A stretch of DNA of 45,331 bases from an uncultured Anaerofilum sp. (GCA_944385935.1 CALWZC010000019.1:1-45331); one strand, 5' to 3'; counted from the first letter of the stretch, positions 26,608 to 36,379 are shown. Numbers and translations: made by a program. The notes: a model not told the origin generated them from the letters alone.

Positions 26608-26772
26608 TTACACTTTTAGTTCGTTATTTGCATCAATAATTTTTTTGAGTTTTGCAAAGCCTACATAAGAAAGAACCATTTGTACAATAACAAGCATAAA
26701 ATAAACAGGGAATAGTACTAAAGCGACTGTATACAAAATGGCACCAGTTAAAGCAAATCCCCGTTTATTCAT
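26608..26772 (-). CDS. Small membrane protein (54 aa), possibly a fragment
   Basis: ATG at 26770-26772 (complement) opens a 54-residue protein: MNKRGFALTGAILYTVALV, FPVYFMLVIVQMVLSYVG, FAKLKKIIDANNELKV. It has two membrane helices and a basic C-terminus. The frame stays open upstream to about 26811 with similar hydrophobic text (TSLILGWA), and no ribosome binding site precedes the ATG. It may therefore be the 3' end of a longer gene cut at about 26800, or start at a non-ATG codon. No family is recognised. The composition is strongly protein-like, which argues against chance. Confidence 0.5.
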   Translation of the reverse strand: MNKRGFALTGAILYTVALVLFPVYFMLVIVQMVLSYVGFAKLKKIIDANNELKV

Positions 26773-26811
26773 AGCCCAGCCCAAAATCAGGGATGTTCTA
26801 CCACAAAAAAG

Positions 26812-27137
26812 ATATTTATGTCAATTATTTTCAAATTCTGTATAAAGTTCGTTGAATAATATTTTAATAGCAAAAAAGTGGTCACAAATGGTTGTGTCAA
26901 CAACGTATCCTTCCAAAGTTAACCCTTCCGCAGTGGATAATGATAATGCCATCTATATTCTATGGTCTACAAAAGAACAAAAAAAGCCAAACTATACATA
27001 AAAGCAAAAAAACACACACAAGTTGAAAAAAATACACTTTTCTGACGATGAAATGCAAGATATGATGAATATAGAAACTTTGCAACGATTGTGTAGCCCC
27101 CAAATACCCCAACCAAAATACAAAAGGAGGAAAAAGA
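26812..27137. other. Upstream region of the giant surface protein gene
   Basis: AT-rich. No confident promoter pair; TATGAT at 27061-27066 is a lone -10-like box. AAAGGAGG lies just before the ATG at 27138. Confidence 0.4.
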
Positions 27138-30100
27138 ATGAGGCAAACACAAAAAGAAAACCCTGGAATATGGCAGCATGGAATGGGCAAACGCATGTTA
27201 AGCCTATTATGTGCCAGTGCAGTAGCAGCATCTACTATGTCATTGTTGCCCACACCAGTTGTGGCACAGAGTGAGCCTCCAGAGCTGGAAAACCTTATTT
27301 TGGATAAAGTCTACCAGTTGGAGTCAACCAGTGGCTATCCAGAAAATGCTTCCCCCAACGACATTGGATTCTCGCCCAAAGTTATGGACTATACTGGAAC
27401 AGCCTATGCTTCAGTAGATACCATTCAGGTATATCCTTTTGCAGAATCTGAAACAGCAAAAGTAACTGTCAATGGCAAACCTTTAAACGAACAAGGTTAT
27501 GTACAGATGGATGTTTCTCAGGTGGGAGAACATCCATTAGAAGTAAAGGTAGAGGAAGGCGGTTCTACCAATACCTACACAGTTACAGTAAACAAAACGG
27601 AATCTGACTACCGTGGGCGGGTTCCAGTTGTAAAAAATCCAGAAATAGCAAATGCCCTTTCTGTAGAAACAGACATAGGACAAAAAGAAAAATTGCTGGA
27701 AATTTTGAAAAAAGATTATGATGTAATATTGCCAGAAAGCAATAAGGCTGATGGCAGCTATGTTGATACAGAGGAAAGCTACTGGCGTGTACCGGGAGAT
27801 AAACTGCCCGACGCCAACGGAACAAAAGACCCTGTAACATTGTTTACAGTGGATTTGGGTTCTGTGCGCAGTGTCAGCCGTATCCGTGCAGCTTTTGGCC
27901 CCTCCAATTTGGGTTTGGGAAACAACAAAGCAAGAATCTCGGTTAGTACCGACGGAGAACATTGGGAAACTCCTATCACCAATGGCAACATGAATACTGG
28001 TGTGCAATGGCACCAAAATGTAACACGCTATGAATTTGGTGTGTCCTATGATGCACGTTACATCCGTTTTGAAGTTACCCATTGGCAACGCCCAGAAAAA
28101 GAGCTGCGGTTGTACCAGTTTAAAGTATTTTATGACTCCGCAGAGGTGCCAGAAAAGCAGCCAGCCCCCGAAGGAGCAGCTGTCCCTTACCAACATGAAG
28201 AACGCCATCAATATTTGGCAAGTGGACAGGCAACAGTTGTAGAACGTGGATTCCCCATGTTGGGTTGGACTCCCAGTAGTGGCTATGGCAGAGGCACTCC
28301 CACCGTGGAGGAGGCTCGTCAATTCGGCTATGATGGCCCCTTATTCTATGACCCCAATTTTGAAAATGCCGACTATATGCTATATAATCCCAATTCCGTA
28401 TGGGGCATTGCAAAGGCTCCCTTTGGTGGAAACAACATGGGCAATGCAGGGGAACCACGGGATTTTATTCCCGAAGCCATGAAAAACTACATCTACAACG
28501 CCATTAGTTTCTGCTTTGGTGATGAAGGTGGTTACAGCAAAAGTGAAGCAGAGGCATTCGGCAAATGGTTTGAGTGGACTCGGCAGCACTACCCTGGTAT
28601 TATTTTGCATACCAACCAGTTTCCCAACCAGTGGGGAGAAGCAAATGTAAAAGAGTATATGCGAATTGCACAGCCCGATTTGCTTACTTGGGATGATTAT
28701 TATGGGGATTCTAGCTGGGCAAATCCTTCCAGCATTAACCTTTCCAATCCCTCTATACAGCAGAATGCAGCTAGAAAGTTGCTAAATCTTCCCACATGGG
28801 AAAGCTATCGCAAATTGGCAGATGGTGGTGTGGATGGCACTGGAACAAAACCAATTATGTTTGGCCAATATCTGGATGCCTTTGCCTTTAATCACTCTCA
28901 GTCAAACAAAAATTTGGTAGTGAACACTTCCATTTTGTCGGGTATGAAATGGTTGAATTTCTTCCGTGTGGAGTATCAGTTTGACCGTTCTTACCTATGG
29001 GATGAAGATGGAACCCCCACACGAGGCTTGTTAGAGTGGGGACAACTCATTGACCGTGTACATGCCATCGATGACCAGTTGACCCGACTGGACAATGACT
29101 GGATTATGTTTAAAATTGGTCAAATGGGCAACGAGCAGGATGCCTCTGCTGCTGGGTTCCGTCGTGGTAATTTTGACAACCCAGAGAGCGCAGCCAAAAA
29201 TCAGGAATTTGGATTGTCTGGGGTAGATGTACAAAGTTTGTCCAAAACACACAATGGACAAACAGGGGATGTTGTATTGGGATATTTTAATACACTGCCC
29301 GGTTTGTACGAAAGCGAGATTGCCGAGTATTTTGCGGGTGCAACTGCACCAAAGGCATTTATGGTAATGAATGGCCTTGTAGCTGGAACCGCAGAACGAT
29401 ACAACCAGTTTAACATTCCCCAGCGTGAAGAGGGTTCTTCCGACAATACACAGCAACAAATTACCCTCACAGCAGACCCCGCTTTTATTAAGGCTGGCTA
29501 TAAACTATACGAAGTAGACAAGGATAACAATGGTGCCCTGAAAGAAGTAACACTAGATGAAAATGGAAGGTTTACTATTGTTTTGGGTGGCGGTGAGGCC
29601 AACCTGTATTTCTGGAATACAAACACCACAGCTTCTGCCAACTCTCAAACCGAAGGGGCTTATGCTTCCTTTGCCTTTGATGGACATTCAGAAACCTATT
29701 GGCAACCACAGCAAACCAGTGATACTTATACACTAGAAAACACATTTGCAGAAAGTTTGGTAGAAAAACTCACTGTCATCGAAAAGGGAACTGCCATTCA
29801 GGAGATGGTAGCAGAGTACAGAGATGCTTCTGGACAATGGAACCCCTTGGGCAATTTTACAAAATCCGAGGGCATTTGGACTTGTCAAGCAACAGCCTCT
29901 CCAGAGGCTACTGGTATCCGCCTAACCATCAACAAGGCAGAGGGAACCCCTGCCATTTACGATGTGCAGATGAGTCGCACAACCCTAGACCCAGAGCGCA
30001 CCAACACAATTACCGTAAACGATAACACAATGGGAACCGGATTGTTCCGCTTTGCCTACAATGATTTTTGGTCATATCGTGAAATCGAAACAAATGCCGG

Positions 30101-33100
30101 AACTGTAACTCAGTATCCTTTGGAGAATGATGGCCATTTTTCCAACTGGGACAAAGCTGAAGCAACCTTCACTTTTTATGGCAATAAGGTGGAGTTGTTG
30201 CTGCGAGCCGACCAAGCACAACATATCCGTGCAGCCATCACAGACGGACAGGGGGAACCCCAGTGGAAAAACGGAACACAAGGCGTAGGCAGCATTGTAT
30301 TTGAAGGCTTAGACCAAGGGGTTCACACACTTACCATCCAAAAAATCAATGGAAGTCAAGTCGGTATTGATGGTGCAAAAGTAACCTATACAGGTTCTTT
30401 ACCTGCCGATATCACACAAGAAAATAGCCAAGGAGCTAAAGCGGTACAAGAGTACATCAATCAAACTCAGACAGATGTTTCCCAAAGAAATCATTTTGTA
30501 TATCAACCCGAAAATGTTCTTTCCAAACCTATGGGCACAGATAACAGCGGATTTGATAAGGATACCGATGAACAAAATGGCTGGGTAGAACATACACAAA
30601 ACGCACAATATCAAAACCTTGGCTTTACTCGCACCAACAAAGAGGATGCAAGCTATAGCGTACAATTTTACGGTACAGGGCTGCAATTATACAGCGGTGT
30701 CACTCCTATGGGAGATTCTAACCCACAAAATGTATATGGACAAATGACCTTTATGCTGGATGGGCAAGAAATAAAGCCCGAAGCCTTGGATGTGTCCACA
30801 CTGGGAAACAATGGAAAAGTGTCTGCCCGTATGTGGAAGATTGCTGTACCCAATGCACAAGAAAATGCAAACCACTTGCTTACAGTCACAGTAAAAGGCG
30901 GCTACAGTCGTGTGGACTATGCCGTGGTGGAACGTATGTGGGAGAATGAACCCACAGGTGACATGTTTACGGTTTCTGTTGTAGGCAGTGAGAATGGCAA
31001 AGCAGAACTGCTTACCTCCTCCCAAGTACAAGCTGGAGACAATGCGGTGGTGCAAATTACACCCAATGAGGGATATAAGCCCCATCGAGTTGTGGTAAAT
31101 GGTGCAGCCCAGAACATTCCCCAAGATGGACGATTGATTATTACCAACATTCAGGAAAATGTACAGGTACAAGTAACCTTTGCACCTGCTACATATGGAA
31201 TTCAGTTGTCTGAAATGGAAGGCGGCGTGGTAATTCCCTCCAGCTTAGAAGCTGCTGAAAATACCACAATCACCCTTGTTCCCAAGGCATTCACTGGATA
31301 TCAAATAAAACCAGATTCTCTTAAAGTAACCACACAGGATGGAGCCGCTTTGAACCTTACCCCAACAGAGCAAGGCTATACTTTTACAATGCCCAATCAA
31401 CCTGTTGGTGTAGCAGTTGTGTTTGAAAAACAGGCATACCCTGTTGTTGTACAAGAAAGCATTGTTGGTGGAACTATCACAACTTCTGCCCAAGAGGGAA
31501 AAGCCTTCTATCGGGATGAAATTATCGTTACTGTTCAGCCAGAACAGGGAATGCGCCTTGTAAAGGATAGCTTGTCAGTAACCCTAGAGGATGGTTCTTC
31601 CCTCGCCCTACAACCCAAAGAGGATGGAACATATACTTTTATAATGCCAGCCCAAGGAGTTACATTACAGGCAGCATTTGAAGAAATCCCTGATTATACA
31701 ATTACTGCCACAGCCCAAGGCAATGGTACAGTTACAGTAGCAACCGCTGGTGTAATGGATGGTGAAAATGCTGTGATTACCATGGAACCCCAAGCAGAAA
31801 CGATTGTAGGCAGTGTTTTGGTAAATGGTCAGCCATGGCCTGTGCCTTTCCAAAGCAATGAATTGGTTATTGAATCTGTGGCGCAAAATTTGGATGTAGT
31901 TGTAACCTTTGTGGATGCAAAAACCACTATGCACACAGTAACAATTTCTGGTGCAGAAGGTGGTATAGCTGGCCCTGCCACACAGCTTGTACAAGATGCA
32001 GGTACAGCTATTGTTTTGGTTAAGGCAGCAGAAGGATATACTGTGGAAAGTGTAAAAGCGGGTGAAGTAGCAGCCCAACATAATCCCGCAAATGATAGCT
32101 ACATTCTAACAAATATAACAGCAGATTCCCAAATACAGGTAGTATTTGCAAAGGTTCGCCAAAGCATTGCTGTACAACAACCAGAGTATGGCACCATTAC
32201 CCCAGCTATGCAAGAGGCTGCTTTTGGAGAAAAGGTTGAGGTTTCCGTACAACCCGAGGAGGGGTATCAGTTTAAAGATGGTAGCCTGAAAGTGGTTACA
32301 TCTGCTGGACAGTTACAAAATATAGAGGCAACCGTTCCCGGCAGAACCTATTCTTTTGTAATGCCCAAGGAATCAGTAACCATCAGCGGAGAATTTGAGG
32401 CAATTACTGTTCCAAGTCCAGAACCTACACCCACCCCTGACCCAGAACCAACAGTAAAGCCGGTGCCGACCCCTGCCCCAACTTCTACCCCCGACCAAAA
32501 CCCTAACCCAGACGCAACACCAAGACCCATACCAACTCCAGCCCCCGAAACTCCCCAGCAACCCCAAGAGGACAAACAGGAACAATATTGGATGGGCGTT
32601 TTGGCCTCTATCCAAGGAGCAGCAAAGGGTGCAAAACTCACCAGTGATTGTTCTGGTGCCACCTATGTGCCCGGTTACATCATCACCGCAGTTAAAGACA
32701 AGGGTGTTACTTTGGCATTAACCCATAAGGGTACACAGATGACTTTAACCGCTGCAAGCCTTGCCAATGCCAACGGTTCCTATAACTATACCATCCAAGA
32801 TTTGGCTGCATTGTTGGTAAAAACCGGAGGGTCTGGCTCTGTGGTTGTAAAAGAAACCTATGGTGGGCAGCCTGTTGAACAAAACCCCAGCAGCCCTGTT
32901 GACAAGAATACATCCACAACACAGGATAACAAGCAACCCGAGGCCCAGAAACAGCCTACTGTGCCCAACTCTCAGGTACAGAACAAAGAAGAAAGCAAAC
33001 TCGGCTTTGTTGTATCTGTGCTTGCCATTGGTGTAGCAGCAACTGGCGTGGTTATATTGGCGGCAAAGGAATTTATCCGCCATCGAAACAATCATCAAGA

Positions 33101-33107
33101 CCAGTAA
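27138..33107 (+). CDS. Giant secreted multidomain surface protein, putative glycoside hydrolase
   Basis: 1989 residues. Signal peptide at 1-44 (MLSLLCASAVAAST, cut near VVA-QS). Residues ~75-153 are a cadherin-like beta-sandwich. Residues ~205-335 form an F5/8 type C (discoidin, CBM32-like) domain. Residues ~365-720 look like a barrel-type hydrolase core with acid-rich strands (FCFGDEGG at 459-465, PDLLTWDDYYGD at 513-524). Further discoidin-like and sugar-binding-like modules follow (~850-1270; DGHFSNWDKAEATFTFYG). Six tandem bacterial repeat domains lie at ~1277-1755 (pattern: V-G--NG-----...GYK...V-V-VTF). A Pro/Thr/Glu linker (~1756-1810), a small C-terminal domain and one membrane helix with basic tail (LGFVVSVLAIGVAATGVVIL) close the protein. 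There is no LPXTG motif, so anchoring is by the membrane. It likely binds and cuts host or dietary glycans; the hydrolase family is not recognised, and the catalytic residues are guesses. Confidence 0.82.
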   Translation: MRQTQKENPGIWQHGMGKRMLSLLCASAVAASTMSLLPTPVVAQSEPPELENLILDKVYQLESTSGYPENASPNDIGFSPKVMDYTGTAYASVDTIQVYPFAESETAKVTVNGKPLNEQGYVQMDVSQVGEHPLEVKVEEGGSTNTYTVTVNKTESDYRGRVPVVKNPEIANALSVETDIGQKEKLLEILKKDYDVILPESNKADGSYVDTEESYWRVPGDKLPDANGTKDPVTLFTVDLGSVRSVSRIRAAFGPSNLGLGNNKARISVSTDGEHWETPITNGNMNTGVQWHQNVTRYEFGVSYDARYIRFEVTHWQRPEKELRLYQFKVFYDSAEVPEKQPAPEGAAVPYQHEERHQYLASGQATVVERGFPMLGWTPSSGYGRGTPTVEEARQFGYDGPLFYDPNFENADYMLYNPNSVWGIAKAPFGGNNMGNAGEPRDFIPEAMKNYIYNAISFCFGDEGGYSKSEAEAFGKWFEWTRQHYPGIILHTNQFPNQWGEANVKEYMRIAQPDLLTWDDYYGDSSWANPSSINLSNPSIQQNAARKLLNLPTWESYRKLADGGVDGTGTKPIMFGQYLDAFAFNHSQSNKNLVVNTSILSGMKWLNFFRVEYQFDRSYLWDEDGTPTRGLLEWGQLIDRVHAIDDQLTRLDNDWIMFKIGQMGNEQDASAAGFRRGNFDNPESAAKNQEFGLSGVDVQSLSKTHNGQTGDVVLGYFNTLPGLYESEIAEYFAGATAPKAFMVMNGLVAGTAERYNQFNIPQREEGSSDNTQQQITLTADPAFIKAGYKLYEVDKDNNGALKEVTLDENGRFTIVLGGGEANLYFWNTNTTASANSQTEGAYASFAFDGHSETYWQPQQTSDTYTLENTFAESLVEKLTVIEKGTAIQEMVAEYRDASGQWNPLGNFTKSEGIWTCQATASPEATGIRLTINKAEGTPAIYDVQMSRTTLDPERTNTITVNDNTMGTGLFRFAYNDFWSYREIETNAGTVTQYPLENDGHFSNWDKAEATFTFYGNKVELLLRADQAQHIRAAITDGQGEPQWKNGTQGVGSIVFEGLDQGVHTLTIQKINGSQVGIDGAKVTYTGSLPADITQENSQGAKAVQEYINQTQTDVSQRNHFVYQPENVLSKPMGTDNSGFDKDTDEQNGWVEHTQNAQYQNLGFTRTNKEDASYSVQFYGTGLQLYSGVTPMGDSNPQNVYGQMTFMLDGQEIKPEALDVSTLGNNGKVSARMWKIAVPNAQENANHLLTVTVKGGYSRVDYAVVERMWENEPTGDMFTVSVVGSENGKAELLTSSQVQAGDNAVVQITPNEGYKPHRVVVNGAAQNIPQDGRLIITNIQENVQVQVTFAPATYGIQLSEMEGGVVIPSSLEAAENTTITLVPKAFTGYQIKPDSLKVTTQDGAALNLTPTEQGYTFTMPNQPVGVAVVFEKQAYPVVVQESIVGGTITTSAQEGKAFYRDEIIVTVQPEQGMRLVKDSLSVTLEDGSSLALQPKEDGTYTFIMPAQGVTLQAAFEEIPDYTITATAQGNGTVTVATAGVMDGENAVITMEPQAETIVGSVLVNGQPWPVPFQSNELVIESVAQNLDVVVTFVDAKTTMHTVTISGAEGGIAGPATQLVQDAGTAIVLVKAAEGYTVESVKAGEVAAQHNPANDSYILTNITADSQIQVVFAKVRQSIAVQQPEYGTITPAMQEAAFGEKVEVSVQPEEGYQFKDGSLKVVTSAGQLQNIEATVPGRTYSFVMPKESVTISGEFEAITVPSPEPTPTPDPEPTVKPVPTPAPTSTPDQNPNPDATPRPIPTPAPETPQQPQEDKQEQYWMGVLASIQGAAKGAKLTSDCSGATYVPGYIITAVKDKGVTLALTHKGTQMTLTAASLANANGSYNYTIQDLAALLVKTGGSGSVVVKETYGGQPVEQNPSSPVDKNTSTTQDNKQPEAQKQPTVPNSQVQNKEESKLGFVVSVLAIGVAATGVVILAAKEFIRHRNNHQDQ

Positions 33108-33176
33108 TTATAAACATTGTATTGTTTTCTCTATTACGCACAATGGGGAAAACAGTACAACCAAAAATTCCAAATA

Positions 33177-33212
33177 AAAAAGACGATTTTCTTATGGGAA
33201 AATCGTCTTTTT
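33177..33212. terminator. Bidirectional terminator between convergent genes
   Basis: AAAAAGACGATTTTC (33177-33191) pairs perfectly with 33198-33212 around a 6-base loop. A-run and T-run flanks serve both the giant gene and the mscS-type gene. Confidence 0.88.
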
Positions 33213-33220
33213 CTATTATG

Positions 33221-34042
33221 TTAGGGCTTTACTAAATGCACATTCAAGTGGGGGTAGGTCATTTCCACATTGTTTTTGTCAAAGCTGTACTTTACAGCCT
33301 CATTCAAAGCAAAATTTACAGGCCAATAGTCGGAATTTTTTACCCAAACTCGTACCACATAGTCAATGGAACTTTCTCCATAATTTGTCACTGCAACAGT
33401 AGGTTCATGACCTTTATCATGAAGAATTTCAGGAATGGTGGCAATGGCTTGTTCCAGTGCCCCCTTTACAGTTTCCAGTGGGGCATCATAGGAGGCAGAG
33501 TAGGTGACATCTACCCGACGGAACTCCTCAGTGGAATAATTGATAATGCGGCTGGAAGAAATATCACTGTTGGGAATATGGATAATTTTATTGTCAGGGG
33601 TGGCTACCTTGGTATAAATAAGGCCGATTTCCTTTACTGTACCACCAACACCGCCAGCCTCTACATAGTGGTCAGCAGCAAAGGGTTTGCTAATAAGTAA
33701 AATAACGCCACCAGCCAAATTGGATAGGGTATTTTGAATAGAAAGAGAAATTGCCAAACCGGCAACACTAAATACTGCAACCAGCGAGGTAGTGGGCACT
33801 CCCAAAAAATCCGCAACAATTAAACCTACAAGCACATATAAGCATACCCGACAAACCGAAACGATAAAATTTTGCAAAGCTCTGTCTAGGGGGAACCGAG
33901 AAAGGAGCTTTTTTAACATCTTTACAAGAATGCGGGCAGCAATGTACAATACCACCAAAAGAAACACTGCACTGACAATCTTTTCTACAGTCAGTTGTCC
34001 AAGAGAAAAATTGAATATTTTGTTCAAGTCGATACTGGGCAT
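33221..34042 (-). CDS. MscS-family small-conductance mechanosensitive channel
   Basis: A 273-residue membrane protein that opens under membrane tension and releases osmolytes. Three N-terminal TM helices (FLLVVLYIAARILVKML, FIVSVCRVCLYVLVGLIVA, SLVAVFSVAGLAISLSIQ) are followed by the Gly/Ala-rich pore region (TLSNLAGGVILLISKPF) and the cytoplasmic beta-domain (GTVKEIGLIYTKVATPDNKIIHIPN). ATG at 34042 is chosen because AGGAGG (34048-34053) stands before it. The open frame extends to 34108 but without a site. Length and motifs are standard for the YggB/MscS type. Confidence 0.92.
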   Translation of the reverse strand: MPSIDLNKIFNFSLGQLTVEKIVSAVFLLVVLYIAARILVKMLKKLLSRFPLDRALQNFIVSVCRVCLYVLVGLIVADFLGVPTTSLVAVFSVAGLAISLSIQNTLSNLAGGVILLISKPFAADHYVEAGGVGGTVKEIGLIYTKVATPDNKIIHIPNSDISSSRIINYSTEEFRRVDVTYSASYDAPLETVKGALEQAIATIPEILHDKGHEPTVAVTNYGESSIDYVVRVWVKNSDYWPVNFALNEAVKYSFDKNNVEMTYPHLNVHLVKP

Positions 34043-34112
34043 AAAATCCTCCTTTAAATTGATTTGCAAAATATGATTTTTCAGGGAACTTACTGTTTTT
34101 TGTGACAAAATG

Positions 34113-34121
34113 TGCTACAAT
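34113..34121 (+). promoter_or_regulatory. Extended -10 promoter for the amidase gene
   Basis: TGCTACAAT is an extended -10 element (TG-N-TACAAT) about 115 bases before the amidase start. No good -35 box is seen. It lies within the divergent mscS region. Confidence 0.4.
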
Positions 34122-34173
34122 AAAACAGAAATTTCTTTTTTCTATGAAAAGAAATAGGTGGAAAGTTCGATTT

Positions 34174-34202
34174 ATTATAGCATATTTCTACAAGATTTAC
34201 AA
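34174..34202 (-). promoter_or_regulatory. Promoter of the mscS-type gene
   Basis: On the minus strand TTGTAA (complement of 34197-34202), 17-base spacer, TATAAT (complement of 34174-34179) preceded by TGC (extended -10). It leaves a leader of about 125 bases. Confidence 0.65.
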
Positions 34203-34234
34203 AGACCAAAAGAAAGAAAAAGGAGAGGATAAAA

Positions 34235-35065
34235 ATGCCAACACATACCCTCACCCCAATTACTCCAAAGCGACGGTATCGCAAGGGAAAAAATAAAATT
34301 TTGCCTAGTCGAGTGGCAATTCTAGTTGTGTGTTTGTTGGCCATCCTTGCCCTTGTGTGGTTTGCAGTAAGTCAAATTATGGGATTGTTTTCTGAAAAGA
34401 AACATAAGTATACAAAAGGCTCTGCCCCATGGACAATAGGGTTAGATGCTGGTCATGGGGGAAGCGACCCCGGAGCACAAGGAATTGTTTCCGAAGTGGA
34501 TATGACTGAGCAAACAGTACAAAAGCTAATGGAAATACTACAAAAAGATGAACGTTTTCATGTGGTTTTGTGCCGAGAGTTTGGGGAAACGGTAGAAAAG
34601 CCCAGTATGCGAGCAATCGAAGGAAACAAACAAGGAGCAGACTTACTATTGTCCATCCATGGAAATTCCGATACCACAGGAGAGGGCTATGGTTTTGAAT
34701 GCTATCCCTTGCCCCCAGGTAGAGAGCTTTCGGAAGAAAGCCTAGAATTTGCTACATATTTAGCACAATCTTTTGAAGAAATGGGTGCAAGGCTGCGAGG
34801 CACTGAGGGCATTCGTTATGCCTATTATGAGGGGGAAAATGAGGATGTGAAAGTAATTCGTGAAGGCAGTGACCAGCAGGTATATGATTCTCAAACCTTT
34901 GGTTTTTTGGAATATGCCGAGGTTCCGGCAGTGTTAGCAGAGCAATGTTTTATTACCAATCAACAAGATGTTGACCTGTTTGGACAAGGGGAAGGCATTG
35001 AACGAGCAGCAAAAGCCTACTATCATGCTATTTGTGCTTTCTTTGAAGTAGAACCTTTGGAGTAA
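34235..35065 (+). CDS. N-acetylmuramoyl-L-alanine amidase (Amidase_3), membrane-anchored
   Basis: A 276-residue cell-wall hydrolase that cuts the bond between muramic acid and the stem peptide. After a basic N-terminus there is one membrane helix (~27-50, VAILVVCLLAILALVWFAV). The Amidase_3 catalytic domain covers ~66-270: zinc ligands His74 (LDAGHGG), probable Glu87 and His142 (SIHGNS), and the catalytic Glu in VLAEQCFITN. No extra cell-wall-binding repeats are present, so it is a short form. AGGAG precedes the ATG. The HTH-TPR regulator begins 7 bases after its stop, so the two are co-transcribed. Confidence 0.9.
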   Translation: MPTHTLTPITPKRRYRKGKNKILPSRVAILVVCLLAILALVWFAVSQIMGLFSEKKHKYTKGSAPWTIGLDAGHGGSDPGAQGIVSEVDMTEQTVQKLMEILQKDERFHVVLCREFGETVEKPSMRAIEGNKQGADLLLSIHGNSDTTGEGYGFECYPLPPGRELSEESLEFATYLAQSFEEMGARLRGTEGIRYAYYEGENEDVKVIREGSDQQVYDSQTFGFLEYAEVPAVLAEQCFITNQQDVDLFGQGEGIERAAKAYYHAICAFFEVEPLE

Positions 35066-35072
35066 ATGGAAT

Positions 35073-36272
35073 ATGAAAGGCATGGAAAAACAATTAGGGG
35101 CACTGATTCGGACAAAGCGACTGGAGAAAAATTTTTCCCAACAGGGGCTTTGTAAGGGGATTTGCACCATTTCTTATTTATCCAAAATTGAGCAGGGGCA
35201 GGGAAATCCCAGCCATGAAATCATTGTTGCACTGTTGCGACAACTGGGGATTGAACAATTTTATCAGGAAGATTTTTTGCTACAAGCCCAGAAAAACATT
35301 CAACAAGTATATGACACTTTTTTTCGAGAAGGGCCAATCGAACACGAAGAATTGGCACTCCCTTGGCAACAGGAATACACACAACAGATTTTGCAAAGTG
35401 TATTTTTTCTGGATGGATTGTTGTTTCTTTGCCTCCATTGCACAGGGCAGGAGCATACGCCCAACCAATACACAGAAGAATTGGAAAAGCATTTAGAACT
35501 ATTGAATGAGCGACAGAAAGCAATCTTTTTTTCTTTGACATACCGAGGAGAAGCAGCTGTTGCACAATTTCCCTGTGGTTGTATCTTTTTTTGGGAAGGC
35601 ACAAACCAATGTATGAAGGGAAAGTATGCCCAAGCAATTGGCACATTGGACAAAGCCTTTGACTATGCTGCAAGGGAATGCAACCCCGTTTTAATGATGA
35701 AAATACAAGTGTTTTTGGGGAACTGCTATTCGGAATTGCAACAATATGAGCAGATGGAACAGTGTTACCAACGGGCGGAAAGCATTCTCCGCTATACCAA
35801 TTATTCTCGAAATGAGGAATATCAAAGCTCCATTCACTACAATCGTGGAAGCACCTTTTTACAAGATGGAATGGTACAAAAGGCACTGGATTGTTTGAGC
35901 AGGTGTACAGTGCGTGAAGGGCATTTCTATCACAAAATGGCAATTTGCATGGAGAAAACAGGCCAAAGAGAAAAAGGATTGCAGTTGATAGAAGAAGGTC
36001 TTGCCCAGTTGAACACCAAGGATGACAATCAACCAAGGTATCTACGTTTAAAACTGGTACAGTTTCGGTTGGAACATCCAGATTACCTCCAGCAACCAGA
36101 CTATGAGAAGCTTCTCTTTCGCTGCAAAGATAGCTTAAAAAATGCCCCTCAAGGATGGCTTCGATTCGAGCTTCCATGGGTTTTAGAACTTCTTGCCTAC
36201 AAACGGAGATACAAAGAAATTGCAACGCTTTTGCAGCAGTTTTCCTCAATAGATATAGAATTACCCCATTAA
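35073..36272 (+). CDS. XRE-type HTH regulator with TPR domain (Rgg/PlcR-like build)
   Basis: A 399-residue protein. Residues ~9-63 form an XRE helix-turn-helix (LGALIRTKRLEKNFSQQGLC, SYLSKIEQGQGNPS). The remainder is helical TPR-like repeats from ~170 to 390 (YAQAIGTLDKAFDYAARE, EQMEQCYQRAESIL, GMVQKALDCLSRC). This build is that of the RRNPP group, in which the TPR domain binds a signal peptide, though family membership is inferred from layout only. ATG at 35073 is used; ATG at 35082 is possible. It is co-transcribed with the amidase. No obvious peptide gene is seen next to it. Confidence 0.78.
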   Translation: MKGMEKQLGALIRTKRLEKNFSQQGLCKGICTISYLSKIEQGQGNPSHEIIVALLRQLGIEQFYQEDFLLQAQKNIQQVYDTFFREGPIEHEELALPWQQEYTQQILQSVFFLDGLLFLCLHCTGQEHTPNQYTEELEKHLELLNERQKAIFFSLTYRGEAAVAQFPCGCIFFWEGTNQCMKGKYAQAIGTLDKAFDYAARECNPVLMMKIQVFLGNCYSELQQYEQMEQCYQRAESILRYTNYSRNEEYQSSIHYNRGSTFLQDGMVQKALDCLSRCTVREGHFYHKMAICMEKTGQREKGLQLIEEGLAQLNTKDDNQPRYLRLKLVQFRLEHPDYLQQPDYEKLLFRCKDSLKNAPQGWLRFELPWVLELLAYKRRYKEIATLLQQFSSIDIELPH

Positions 36273-36332
36273 ATGGGTATAAACTGGGATAATTTTTCTC
36301 AAAACAACCCTCTTTTTTGGACTAAATATAAA

Positions 36333-36341
36333 TGCTATAAT
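36333..36341 (+). promoter_or_regulatory. Extended -10 promoter of the MFS gene
   Basis: TGCTATAAT is a perfect -10 box with the TG extension. The -35 region at 36313-36318 is only TTTTTT. It lies 39 bases before the ATG at 36380. Confidence 0.6.
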
Positions 36342-36379
36342 AAAGTTACGGCCGAATCCATAACCAGAGGGGGAATCCC

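Noticed and set aside
31000-32400. Possible CRISPR or DNA-level repeat array
   Set aside because: The repetition is at protein level (six diverged bacterial repeat domains); no identical short DNA repeats with uniform spacers are present.
32348-32662. Gly/Val-rich minus-strand frame
   Set aside because: It is the reverse translation of the proline-rich linker of the giant surface protein.
35221-36249. 342-codon minus-strand open frame
   Set aside because: Antisense to the HTH-TPR regulator, which has a clear DNA-binding domain; no ribosome site or family match.
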